Assembly (NCBI RefSeq): GCF_019930585.1
Contig: NZ_CP082839.1
Coordinates: 3,034,001 to 3,098,000 of the forward strand
Source of the DNA: Sphingomonas nostoxanthinifaciens
GTDB lineage: Bacteria; Pseudomonadota; Alphaproteobacteria; Sphingomonadales; Sphingomonadaceae
DNA length: 64,000 nucleotides
Direction of reading: 5' to 3'
Positions 39,469-50,306 of this stretch are shown piece after piece. The position numbers were made by a program, and so were the translations under genes. Below the pieces are notes generated by a model. That model saw only the letters and a program-made list of their open reading frames with translations. It was not told where the DNA came from and ran no database searches. Positions within the stretch are counted from its first letter, which is position 1. Each line of letters opens with the position of its first letter.

Positions 39469-40356
39469 ATGGGAGAGACTGTCGTCCTGATCGGCTTCGG
39501 CGAGGCCGGCGCGGCGTTCGCCGCCGGCCTGATCGCGGCGGCGGCGACCGTCTCGGCCTATGATCGCAAGACCGACGATCCCGCCACCGCCGGCGCGAAG
39601 TGGGCCGACTATGGCGCCGCCGGCATTGCGGGCGCGGCCAGCATGGCCGAGGCCCTGCACGCCGGACGAGCCGTCCTCTCGCTCGTCACCGCCGATCAGG
39701 CGGTCGCCGCCGCCAGTGCGGCAGCCCCGGCCATCGCGCCCGATGCCTTGTGGTTCGACATGAACAGCGTCGGCCCCGATACCAAGCGCGCTGCCGCGCA
39801 GGCGATCGAGGCGGCCGGCGGCCGCTATGTCGATGTGGCGGTGATGTCGCCCGTGCTGCCCGCGCGCATCGCGGCGCCGCTCTTGCTGTCCGGCCCGCAC
39901 GCCGAGGCGGGCGCGGCGATGCTCGGCGCGATCGGTTTCACGCGGGCGAGCGTCGTACCGGGGCCGGTCGGGCGCGCGTCTTCGATCAAGATGATCCGCT
40001 CGGTGATGGTCAAGGGGATCGAGGCGCTGACCGCCGAATGCGTGCTCGCCGCCGATGCAGCGGGCGTACTGGACGAGGTGCTCGTTTCACTCGACGCGAG
40101 TCCACCCCCGCCCTCCTGGGCCGCGCGTTCCGATTACAATCTCGATCGGATGATGGTGCACGGGCTGCGGCGCGCCGCCGAGATGGAAGAAGTCGTGAAG
40201 ACGCTCGACGCGCTCGGCACCGGCAGCGCGATGACGCGCGCGACGGTCGGGCGCCAGCGCGCGATCGGCGAAGGCGGATTCGTGCGTCCGCCGGCCGGGC
40301 TCGACGAGAAACTGGCGCTGCTGGCGTCGCGCACGGGAGAGGCGCAGGCCGCATGA
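39469..40356 (+). CDS. NAD(P)-dependent beta-hydroxyacid dehydrogenase-like protein with DUF1932 domain
   Basis: A 295-residue protein with an N-terminal Rossmann domain (VVLIGFGEAGAAFAAGL, about 5-21) of the 6-phosphogluconate/3-hydroxyisobutyrate dehydrogenase type and a C-terminal DUF1932 helical domain (about 190-290; SSIKMIRSVMVKGIEAL holds the catalytic-lysine-like residue). Its stop overlaps the ligJ ATG by four bases, so it is coupled to the protocatechuate genes. No step of the standard 4,5-cleavage route needs such an enzyme. It may reduce or oxidise a side intermediate, or feed another aromatic acid into the pathway; substrate not known. Confidence 0.85.
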   Translation: MGETVVLIGFGEAGAAFAAGLIAAAATVSAYDRKTDDPATAGAKWADYGAAGIAGAASMAEALHAGRAVLSLVTADQAVAAASAAAPAIAPDALWFDMNSVGPDTKRAAAQAIEAAGGRYVDVAVMSPVLPARIAAPLLLSGPHAEAGAAMLGAIGFTRASVVPGPVGRASSIKMIRSVMVKGIEALTAECVLAADAAGVLDEVLVSLDASPPPPSWAARSDYNLDRMMVHGLRRAAEMEEVVKTLDALGTGSAMTRATVGRQRAIGEGGFVRPPAGLDEKLALLASRTGEAQAA

Positions 40357-41365
40357 TCATCGACTGCCACGGCCATTATACCGTCCTGCCCAAGGCCCAC
40401 GATGCGTGGCGCGCGGCGCAGATTGCGGCGTTCGAGGCCGGCACACCCGCGCCCCCCTACCCCGAAATCTCCGACGACGAGATTCGCGCGACGATCGAGG
40501 CCAATCAGCTGCGCCTGATCCGTGAGCGTGGCGCCGACATGACGATCTTCTCGCCGCGCGCTTCGGCGATGGCGCCGCATGTCGGCGACGCGGCGGTGGC
40601 GAAGGAGTGGGCGACGCGCTGCAATGATCTGATCGCGCGCGTCGTCGGCCTCTATCCCGAGACCTTCGCCGGCGTATGCATGCTGCCGCAGTCGCCCGGC
40701 ACCGACATGGCCAATTCGATCGCCGAGCTGGAGCGTTGCGTCGGCATGGGCTTCATCGGCTGCAATCTGAACCCCGATCCGGGCGGCGGCCACTTCACCG
40801 CGCCGCCGCTGACCGATCGTTACTGGTATCCATTTTACGAGGCGATGGTGCGGCTGGACGTGCCGGCGATGATCCACGTCTCGGGCAGCTGCAATCCGGC
40901 GATGCACGCGACCGGCGGCTATTACATCGCCGCCGATACGCTGGCCTTCATGCAGTTGCTGGAAGGCGATCTGTTCGCCGATTTCCCGAATTTGCGCTTC
41001 ATCATCCCGCACGGCGGCGGCGCGGTGCCCTATCATTGGGGGCGTTATCGCGGGCTGGCCGACATGCTGAAGAAACCCGCGCTCGCCACGCATCTGATGG
41101 ACAACGTCTTCTTCGATACCTGCGTCTACCACCAGCCGGGCGTCGACCTGCTCGCCGACGTGATCGAGACCAAGAACATCCTGTTCGGGTCCGAGATGGT
41201 CGGCGCGGTGCGCGGGATCGATCCCACCACCGGTTTCTACTTCGACGACACCAAGCGCTATGTCGACGCGCTCGACATTCCGGAAAGCGCGCGCGCCGCG
41301 ATCTTCGCCGGCAATGCCCGCCGCGTCTTCCCCCGGCTCGACGCGGACCTCAGGCGGCGCGGCTT

Positions 41366-41369
<4 letters not shown>
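40353..41369 (+). CDS. ligJ: 4-oxalomesaconate hydratase
   Basis: Hydrates 4-oxalomesaconate to 4-carboxy-4-hydroxy-2-oxoadipate in protocatechuate 4,5-cleavage. The 338-residue protein is of the amidohydrolase superfamily with the metal motif IIDCHGHYTVL at residues 2-12, VPAMIHVSGSC near residue 170, FIIPHGGGAVPYHWGRYRG near 215-233 and NILFGSEMVGAVRG near 275. These are the LigJ-type features, and the flanking ligAB genes confirm it. ATGA overlaps link it to the DUF1932 gene before and ligA after. Confidence 0.93.
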
Positions 41370-42687
<1,318 letters not shown>

Positions 42688-42699
42688 CCGTCGCCCCTG

Positions 42700-42739
42700 C
42701 CGAAGCCGGGGCTTCATACGGCACAGAGCCCGGCTTCGG
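42700..42739. repeat. Palindrome inside the lig operon, between ligB and ligC
   Basis: CCGAAGCCGGGGCT (42700-42713) and AGCCCGGCTTCGG (42727-42739) form a stem of about 13 bp around a 13-base loop. It is the only sizeable gap in the operon. No T-run follows. It could limit readthrough, protect the upstream message from 3' decay, or be a REP-like dispersed element. Confidence 0.7.
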
Positions 42740-42766
42740 CCGGGCAACGATCGAGGAGTTTGACGA

Positions 42767-43708
42767 ATGAAGATCGCACTCGCAGGCGCCGGCGCATTCG
42801 GCGAGAAACATCTCGATGGCCTCAGGAATATCGACGGCGTCGAGGTCGTCAGCCTGATCGGCCGCACGCTGGAGAACACGCTGAAGGTCGCCGACAAATA
42901 TGGCATCGGCCACGTCTCGACCGAGCTTGGCGACGCGCTCGCGCTGCCCGAGGTCGACGCGGTCATCCTCTGCACGCCGACGCAGATCCACGCCGAACAG
43001 GCGATCGCCTGCATGGCGGCGGGCAAGCATGTCCAGGTCGAGATCCCGCTCGCCGACAGCCTCGCCGATGCCGAAGCGGTGCTGGCCAAGCAGCGGGAGA
43101 CCGGGCTCGTCTGCATGGTCGGCCACACCCGCCGCTTCAATCCCAGCCACCAATTTGTCCACGACCGGATCGTGGCGGGCGAGATCGCGATCCAGCAGAT
43201 GGACGTGCAGACCTATTTCTTCCGGCGGCAGAACATCAACGCCAAGGGCGAACCGCGCTCGTGGACCGATCATCTGCTGTGGCACCATGCCGCGCATACG
43301 GTCGACCTGTTCGCCTATCAGGCCGGGCCGATCGTCAAGGCCAATGCGATCGAGGGGCCGATCCATCCCGAGCTCGGCATCGCGATGGACATGTCGATCC
43401 AGCTGAAGGCGGAGAGCGGTGCGATCTGCACGCTCTCGCTGTCGTTCAACAATGATGGGCCGCTCGGCACCTTCTTCCGCTACATCTGCGACAACGGCAC
43501 GTGGATCGCGCGCTACGACGATCTGGTAACCGGCCGCGAGGAGCCGGTCGACGTCTCGCAGGTCGCGGTATCGATGAACGGCATTGAGCTGCAGGATCGT
43601 GAATTCGTCGCCGCCATCCGTGAGGGACGCGAGCCGAACAGTTCAGTCGCGCAGGTGATGCCCTGCTATCGTGTGCTAGGCGCGCTGGAGGAACAACTGA
43701 AGGGCTGA
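42767..43708 (+). CDS. ligC: 4-carboxy-2-hydroxymuconate-6-semialdehyde dehydrogenase
   Basis: Oxidises the ring-cleavage product to 2-pyrone-4,6-dicarboxylate with NADP. The 313-residue protein is of the Gfo/Idh/MocA family: Rossmann motif IALAGAGAFGEKHLDGL at residues 3-19, the AGKHVQVEIPLADSLADAE block near residue 86 and MVGHTRRFNPSHQFVHDRI near residue 122. DHLLWHHAAHTVDLFAYQ near residue 168 carries the family catalytic histidine. The ACGAATG-start is preceded by GAGGAG. Identification follows from similarity to LigC and from context. Confidence 0.94.
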   Translation: MKIALAGAGAFGEKHLDGLRNIDGVEVVSLIGRTLENTLKVADKYGIGHVSTELGDALALPEVDAVILCTPTQIHAEQAIACMAAGKHVQVEIPLADSLADAEAVLAKQRETGLVCMVGHTRRFNPSHQFVHDRIVAGEIAIQQMDVQTYFFRRQNINAKGEPRSWTDHLLWHHAAHTVDLFAYQAGPIVKANAIEGPIHPELGIAMDMSIQLKAESGAICTLSLSFNNDGPLGTFFRYICDNGTWIARYDDLVTGREEPVDVSQVAVSMNGIELQDREFVAAIREGREPNSSVAQVMPCYRVLGALEEQLKG

Positions 43709-43717
43709 TCCTCCGCC

Positions 43718-44737
43718 ATGACCGACGCCGCCTCCCTGCCGACCCGCCAGATCGGACCGTTCGCCGTTTCCGCGATCGGGCTCGGCTGCATGAACCTCAA
43801 CCATTGCTACCCGCCCTTCCCCGACGAAGCGGCGGCGACGCGGTTGCTCAACCATGCGCTGGATGCGGGCGTGACCTTCCTCGACACCGCCGCATTATAT
43901 GGCGACAACGAGAATGAGCGGCTGCTCGGCCGTGCGGTGATGCATCGCCGGGCGGAGTTCACGCTCGCGAGCAAGTGCGTGCTCGATTATGCCGACGGCA
44001 AGCGCGTGCTCGACGGGCGGCCGGAGCGGATCAAGGCGACGTGCGAAGCGGCGCTGGCGCGGCTCGGCACCGATGTGATCGACCTCTATTACCTCCACCG
44101 GCTCGACAAGGACGTGCCGATCGAGGACTCGGTCGGCGCGCTGGCCGAGCTGGTCGCGGCAGGCAAGGTGCGCACGATCGGCCTGTCGGAGATGTCGGCG
44201 GCGACGATCGAACGCGCGCACGCCGTCCACCCGATTGCGGCGGTGCAGAGCGAATATTCGCTGGCGGTGCGCAATCCCGAGGTGGCGGTGCTGGCGACGT
44301 GCCGGCGGCTCGGCATCGCCTTCGTCCCCTTCTCGCCGGTCGCGCGCGGATTGCTGGCCGGCGGCGTCACCGACGGCGCCTACGAGGCGGGCGACCTGCG
44401 TTATTCGATGCCGCGCTTCGTCGGCGACCGGCTGACGCGCAACCTCGATCTTGCGGGCCGCTTCGCGGCGCTGGCGCAGGGTGCGGGCGTGACCCCGGCG
44501 CAGCTCGCGCTCGGCTGGCTGCTGGCGCAGGGCGACGACCTGATCCCCATCCCCGGCACGCGCAGCATCGCGCATCTCGACGAGGATCTGAAGGCGGCGA
44601 CGATCGCCTTCGATCTCGCGACGATCGCCGCCGCCGACGCCTTGTTTCCGCCCAATGCGCTCGACGGCGCCCGCTATTCGCCGGCGGCGCAGGCGCAGAT
44701 CGATACCGAGCTTCTGCCCGATGAGGAGCTCGCCTGA
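43718..44737 (+). CDS. Aldo/keto reductase inside the lig operon
   Basis: A 339-residue (alpha/beta)8 barrel NADPH reductase. Catalytic tetrad residues are visible: Asp and Tyr in FLDTAALYGDNENERLLGRAV (about 52-72), Lys in FTLASKCVL (about 80-88) and His in LYYLHRLDKDVPIED (about 122-136). The C-terminal cofactor motif is IPIPGTRSIAHLDED. It lies nine bases after ligC and nine before ligK, so it is part of the operon. The standard pathway has no aldehyde reduction step; it may detoxify a semialdehyde intermediate or act on a lignin-derived aldehyde. Role inferred only. Confidence 0.9.
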   Translation: MTDAASLPTRQIGPFAVSAIGLGCMNLNHCYPPFPDEAAATRLLNHALDAGVTFLDTAALYGDNENERLLGRAVMHRRAEFTLASKCVLDYADGKRVLDGRPERIKATCEAALARLGTDVIDLYYLHRLDKDVPIEDSVGALAELVAAGKVRTIGLSEMSAATIERAHAVHPIAAVQSEYSLAVRNPEVAVLATCRRLGIAFVPFSPVARGLLAGGVTDGAYEAGDLRYSMPRFVGDRLTRNLDLAGRFAALAQGAGVTPAQLALGWLLAQGDDLIPIPGTRSIAHLDEDLKAATIAFDLATIAAADALFPPNALDGARYSPAAQAQIDTELLPDEELA

Positions 44738-44746
44738 GGAGAAGCC

Positions 44747-45410
44747 ATGCCCGTCGTCGTCCAGAACATCGAACGCGCCGCGCCGGAGGTCATCGACGGC
44801 CTCGCGCATGCCGGGGTCGCCACCGTGCACGAGGCGCAGGGCCGCATCGGCCTGCTCGGCCATCATATGCGCCCGATCTATCCGGGTGCGCGCATCGCCG
44901 GCTCGGCGGTCACGATCTCGGCGCCGCCCGGCGACAATTGGATGGGGCACGTCGCGATCGAGCAATTGAAGGCCGGCGACATCCTCGTCCTCGCGCCGAC
45001 CAGCCCGTGCGTCGACGGCTATTTCGGCGATCTGCTCGCGACCTCGGCGATGGCGCGCGGCTGCCGCGGGCTGGTGATCGACGCGGGCGTGCGCGACATA
45101 CGCGACCTGACGCAGATGGGCTTTCCCGTCTGGTCGAAGGCGGTGTTCGCGCAGGGCACGATCAAGGCGACGCTCGGCTCGGTCAACGTGCCCGTGGTGT
45201 GCGCCGGCGCGGCGATCGCGGCGGGCGACGTGATCGTCGCCGATGATGACGGCGTGTGCGTGGTGAAGCGCGCCGACGCCCCTGCGGTGCTGGAGGAAGC
45301 GCGCGCACGCGAGGCGCGAGAGGAGGTCAAGCGCAAGCGGCTGGCCGCCGGTGAACTCGGCCTCGACATTTACGACATGCGCGGCACGCTCGAGCGGATG
45401 GGCCTGATTT

Positions 45411-45418
<8 letters not shown>
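44747..45418 (+). CDS. ligK: 4-carboxy-4-hydroxy-2-oxoadipate aldolase / oxaloacetate decarboxylase
   Basis: Last enzyme of the pathway: splits 4-carboxy-4-hydroxy-2-oxoadipate to pyruvate and oxaloacetate. The 223-residue protein is a class II, metal-dependent aldolase of the HMG/CHA (RraA-like) family with [16 protein letters not shown] near residue 22, GDILVLAP near residue 78 and the [27 protein letters not shown] block (about 113-140) holding the catalytic Arg and metal-binding Asp. GAGGAGAAGCC precedes the ATG. Its end overlaps ligU by eight bases. Confidence 0.94.
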
Positions 45419-47353
<1,935 letters not shown>

Positions 47354-47365
47354 GCGGTAGGCATC

Positions 47366-47389
47366 GGCTGCGGCGCGCGAGCCGCAGCC
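47366..47389. terminator. Hairpin ending the lig operon
   Basis: GGCTGCGGC and GCCGCAGCC form a perfect 9-bp stem on a six-base loop 13 bases after the ligI stop. No T-run follows. It lies between ligI and the convergent small gene at 47403. Confidence 0.6.
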
Positions 47390-47402
47390 ACGTGCCTGAC
47401 CC

Positions 47403-47555
47403 CTACTGCGCTTTTGCCGCCCTGAGCTCGCGGATGAGGCTATCCAGCTCGGCGATTCGGTCACGCTCAGGCGTACCGACCGGCAAGCCTCTGAGCCGTG
47501 CCGCCGCCCACAGCCGGTTGCGCTCCGATTCAAGCGCCTTCAATTCGCTGGCCAT
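47403..47555 (-). CDS. 50-residue coiled-coil protein, unknown function
   Basis: A small hydrophilic protein starting MASELKALESERNRLWAAAR, with a helix break at GLPVGTPERD and a second helix IAELDSLIRELRAAK: two short coiled-coil segments. GGAG lies five bases before ATG 47555. The frame can be extended 19 codons upstream to 47612, but without such a ribosome-binding site. No family recognised. Composition and start signal make it plausible as a real gene; it stands between the lig operon and tRNA-Val. Confidence 0.55.
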   Translation of the reverse strand: MASELKALESERNRLWAAARLRGLPVGTPERDRIAELDSLIRELRAAKAQ

Positions 47556-47685
47556 ATGCGCTCCATCTGCTGCGGCCATCATAGGCGCCGCCGTGCCGGG
47601 ATACAGGATCATTTCCAGTCGCTAATTTCGGGCCGATCGAAGCGCCATCCTCGCGCGATCCGCGTCAGCTTTTATTCGAAACACG

Positions 47686-47721
47686 AAAAAGCCCATCAAG
47701 TCGCTGACCTGATGGGCTTTT
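47686..47721 (-). terminator. Intrinsic terminator after tRNA-Val(GAC)
   Basis: GCCCATCA (47691-47698) and TGATGGGC (47710-47717) form an 8-bp stem, extended to 12 by flanking A4/T4. On the minus strand it lies four bases after the tRNA 3' end and is followed by a run of T. The A/T flanks make it work in both directions. Confidence 0.85.
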
Positions 47722-47724
47722 ATC

Positions 47725-47799
47725 TGGTGGGCGTGGCAAGGATTGAACTTGCGACCCCTGCGATGTCAACACAGTGCTCTACCACTGAGCTACACGCCC
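47725..47799 (-). tRNA. tRNA-Val, anticodon GAC
   Basis: The minus strand folds as a 75-base cloverleaf: acceptor GGGCGTG/CACGCCC, D-arm TAGCTCAGTGGTAGAGCA, anticodon stem CTGTG/CGCAG with loop TTGACAT (anticodon GAC), T-arm GCAAGTTCAATCCTTGC and encoded CCA. It decodes GUC and GUU valine codons. An intrinsic terminator follows directly. Confidence 0.95.
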
Positions 47800-47900
47800 A
47801 CGCGGGATCCGATCATCGCCGCGTGCTTTGAAGCGCGGCTTGGTTCGGACCCTCGAACCGGTCCGCGGCTCCTAGCGAAGGGTATCGCGCCGCGCAAGCG

Positions 47901-48275
47901 TCACAGGTCGGCGGCGGTGCCGATCTCGAACATGCGGTCCACCTCGAGCACCAGGTCGCGCAGATGGAAGGGCTTCGACAGCACCTTGGCATCGGGCGGC
48001 ATCGAGCCGTTCTGCAACGTCACCGCGGCGAAGCCGGTGATGAACATCACGCGCATCGACGGGTGCAGAGCCGATGCGCGCTGCGCCAGCTCGATCCCGT
48101 CGAGTTCGGGCATGACGATATCGGTCAACAGCAGATCGTAAGTGCCGCGTTCCAGCAACCGCAACGCCGCGGTGCCGCAATCAACCGCGGTCACACCATA
48201 GCCGGTACGCTCCAGCGCCCGCGCGAGATATTCGCGCATGGACGCGTCGTCCTCGGCCAAAAGGATGCGAATCAT
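47901..48275 (-). CDS. cpdR: Single-domain response regulator CpdR
   Basis: A 124-residue receiver protein. In Caulobacter unphosphorylated CpdR recruits ClpXP to the pole and promotes CtrA and PdeA proteolysis; CckA-ChpT phosphorylate it. Seen here: MIRILLAEDDASMREYLARALERTGY with the acidic pair, the phospho-acceptor Asp in YDLLLTDIVMPELDGIELAQRA, the switch Thr in MFITGFAAVTL and the lysine in VLSKPFHLRDLVLEVDRM. The FITGFAAVTL and SKPFHLRDLV blocks are CpdR-specific. Transcribed alone, divergent from the N-formylglutamate amidohydrolase gene. Confidence 0.92.
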   Translation of the reverse strand: MIRILLAEDDASMREYLARALERTGYGVTAVDCGTAALRLLERGTYDLLLTDIVMPELDGIELAQRASALHPSMRVMFITGFAAVTLQNGSMPPDAKVLSKPFHLRDLVLEVDRMFEIGTAADL

Positions 48276-48422
48276 CAAGCTCTCCGAAGCAGCCAGCCGC
48301 CTTGCAAAGATCAGGCATAGTAGCCGATCCGTTAACAAATCATAGCCGGCTGCCGCATTTCTGGGCACCGACTCATCCGAAACGACAGAAAGCTTCTTTC
48401 CAGTGGCCGATCGCGTTAGCGC

Positions 48423-49277
48423 ATGGACATGCCCGGCACACTTCCGGTTCCTGTCTTCGAGCGGCTCGGCCCTGCTGCCGCGATCTCGCCGATCGTGTGC
48501 GCGGTGCCGCACGCCGGCCGATACTATCCGCCTGCGCTGCTGGAGAATGCAGCCTGCCCGCTCGGCGTTCTGGAGGAGCTCGAAGACCGTCATGCCGACC
48601 TGCTGGTCACGGACGCCGTCGCGCACGGCGCGGTCGCGATCGTTGCGCGCGTGGCGCGGGCGTGGATCGACCTCAATCGCGGCGAGGCCGACATCGCCCC
48701 CGAAATGCGCGACCCGCGCGGCGGCGGGGGCGTAGCCAGCGCGCGGGCACGATCCGGACTTGGCCTGATCCCGACGCGGATCGGGCGCCACGAATTGTGG
48801 CATACGCCCCCACGCGCGGCGGATGCCGACACCCGGATCGCCACGGTCCACGCGCCCTATCATGCCGCGATCGCGCGCGCGCTGGCGGACGCGCATGACC
48901 GTTTCGGGTTCGCGATCCTGCTCGACTGCCATTCGATGCCGCCGCTGCGTGGCGCGCGCGCCGCCAGGGTCGTGATCGGCGACCTTCATGGCCGCAGCGC
49001 CGCCGCCCCGCTCGCGCGCCTCCTCGCCGCCACCGCAGAGGCGGCCGGGACCGCCGCCGCGCTGAACACACCATATGCCGGGGCGTACAGCCTTGCGCGC
49101 CACGGCCGGCCGGCCGCGAATATCCACGCCGTCCAGATCGAGATCGACCGGACGCTCTACCTTCAATCGGATCTGCGGACGGCCGGCGCCGGGCTGGGGC
49201 GCGTGCGCGTGCTGATCGGGGCGCTCGCGTCGTGCGCGCTCTCCGCAATCGTGCCGCCGGCGCTCGCGGCGGAGTAA
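48423..49277 (+). CDS. N-formylglutamate amidohydrolase family protein
   Basis: A 284-residue protein of the N-formylglutamate amidohydrolase (FGase/HutG-like) family. Seen here: ISPIVCAVPHAGRYYPPALL (about 22-41), with the conserved PHAG, the DRHADLLV block near residue 55, AWIDLNRGEADI near 80 and FAILLDCHSMPP near 163 (zinc ligands and DxHS motif). It probably removes formyl from N-formyl amino acids; no histidine-degradation genes are near, so the substrate is uncertain. Two in-frame ATGs lie at its start. Confidence 0.9.
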   Translation: MDMPGTLPVPVFERLGPAAAISPIVCAVPHAGRYYPPALLENAACPLGVLEELEDRHADLLVTDAVAHGAVAIVARVARAWIDLNRGEADIAPEMRDPRGGGGVASARARSGLGLIPTRIGRHELWHTPPRAADADTRIATVHAPYHAAIARALADAHDRFGFAILLDCHSMPPLRGARAARVVIGDLHGRSAAAPLARLLAATAEAAGTAAALNTPYAGAYSLARHGRPAANIHAVQIEIDRTLYLQSDLRTAGAGLGRVRVLIGALASCALSAIVPPALAAE

Positions 49278-49282
49278 ACCAT

Positions 49283-49387
49283 AAAAGAAAGCCACCCCGC
49301 GCGATGCGCGGAGTGGCCAAGGTTCAGGGAGGAAACGCGCCGGAGCGCGTTAGTGCCGAGCCGCGAAAGGGGAACACGGCCGGCACC
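49283..49387 (-). ncRNA. Candidate alpha-r8 / MmgR (suhB) family small RNA
   Basis: Read on the minus strand, about 105 bases form three hairpins: 49386-49353 (GTGCCG with CGGCAC), 49350-49335 (ACGCGC with GCGCGT) and a terminator at 49317-49291 (12-bp stem, three-base loop) followed by TTTCTTTT. Between hairpins two and three lies the mostly unpaired TTTCCTCCCT (49335-49326), an anti-Shine-Dalgarno sequence that from memory is the conserved core of the alpha-r8/MmgR RNAs of alphaproteobacteria. A promoter sits just upstream. No reading frame fits. It probably pairs with ribosome-binding sites; targets are unknown. Confidence 0.75.
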
Positions 49388-49393
49388 ACAATC

Positions 49394-49422
49394 TAAATAG
49401 TCAAGAGGCCAGAAGGTTGCAA
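49394..49422 (-). promoter_or_regulatory. Sigma-70-type promoter of the small RNA
   Basis: On the minus strand TTGCAA (49422-49417) and TATTTA (49399-49394) are separated by exactly 17 bases, placing a start near 49387, where the first hairpin begins. Spacing and position fit well; the -10 match is moderate. Confidence 0.55.
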
Positions 49423-49465
49423 GGCCCTCGCGATATGATTTTGAGCGGCGACCGTTGCGCTGGCG

Positions 49466-50242
49466 TCACATCGTCATCGATGGGATCTGCGCCGGCACCT
49501 TGCCCTGCACCATCTGGCGGCCGAACACGTCGGACATCAGGCTGAGCGAGAAGAGGTGCGCGAAAATCAGCGGCAGCATGTTGTTCTGGTTCATCTTGCG
49601 CAGCTGGTCGCCGCGCAGCTCGCGCAGCTTCGCCTCGCTCACCATCTGGAAGCCGCGATAGACGAACGGCTGCGGGAATTGCTCGTTCTGGATGGTGATC
49701 TCGCCATCCTCGAGCAGGCCCATTTCCTGCAGGTCGCGCACGAACTGGCCGGTGCGCTGCGCCGACATCTCGAATTCCTGGCAGAAGTTCAGCGCGTTAG
49801 TGACGTGCTCGGTGGGCTCGCCGTCGGCGAACAGCGGCAGCCCGGTATCGTCCGGAACCACCAGCCCGGCGGTCGGATCGAAGCACAAAGTCATGTCGTC
49901 GCTGTTCGGCTGCAGCCGGGCGAGCATGAAGGGATAGCGGCGCACGAACGCGGGCAGATAGGCACCGTCCGCCAGCTTGCCGTCTTCGCCGACGAAGGTG
50001 TTGATGCCCTCGTTCAGGCCCATCAGCGCCAGTGGCACCGGATCGGGCCCCGAGGAGAAGACGATCGGCATCGTCCGCTGCGCCATCAGGAACTCGTCGA
50101 CCGTGACCGGCAGCGCGTGCACGTTCTGGATGAACGCGAGCGATTCCATCGGCTTCAGGCTGTAGCCGGCATGCTCGTTCTTCGAGAGCGGCACGAGATC
50201 GTTGTAAAGAAGGGGCAGGCCCTGCGGGGCGGCGCTCGCCAT
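49466..50242 (-). CDS. SapC family protein
   Basis: A 258-residue protein of the SapC family (named from Campylobacter/Vibrio S-layer-associated genes), seen as YNDLVPLSKNEHAGYSLKP near the N-terminus, PIVFSSGPDPVPLALMGLNEGINTFV (about 58-83), GAYLPAFVRRYPFML near 92 and the DLQEMGLLEDGEITI block. It has no signal peptide. In sphingomonads and Caulobacter relatives such genes often accompany tryptophan halogenase or TonB-receptor genes, but none is here. Function not established. ATG 50242 chosen; the longer frame begins with an unlikely TTG. Confidence 0.88.
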   Translation of the reverse strand: MASAAPQGLPLLYNDLVPLSKNEHAGYSLKPMESLAFIQNVHALPVTVDEFLMAQRTMPIVFSSGPDPVPLALMGLNEGINTFVGEDGKLADGAYLPAFVRRYPFMLARLQPNSDDMTLCFDPTAGLVVPDDTGLPLFADGEPTEHVTNALNFCQEFEMSAQRTGQFVRDLQEMGLLEDGEITIQNEQFPQPFVYRGFQMVSEAKLRELRGDQLRKMNQNNMLPLIFAHLFSLSLMSDVFGRQMVQGKVPAQIPSMTM

Positions 50243-50306
50243 GATCGAAAACTCTCCTGATGCGAAAGCGGCCGACGCGCATGCGCCGACCGCGGGTGGG
50301 CACGGT

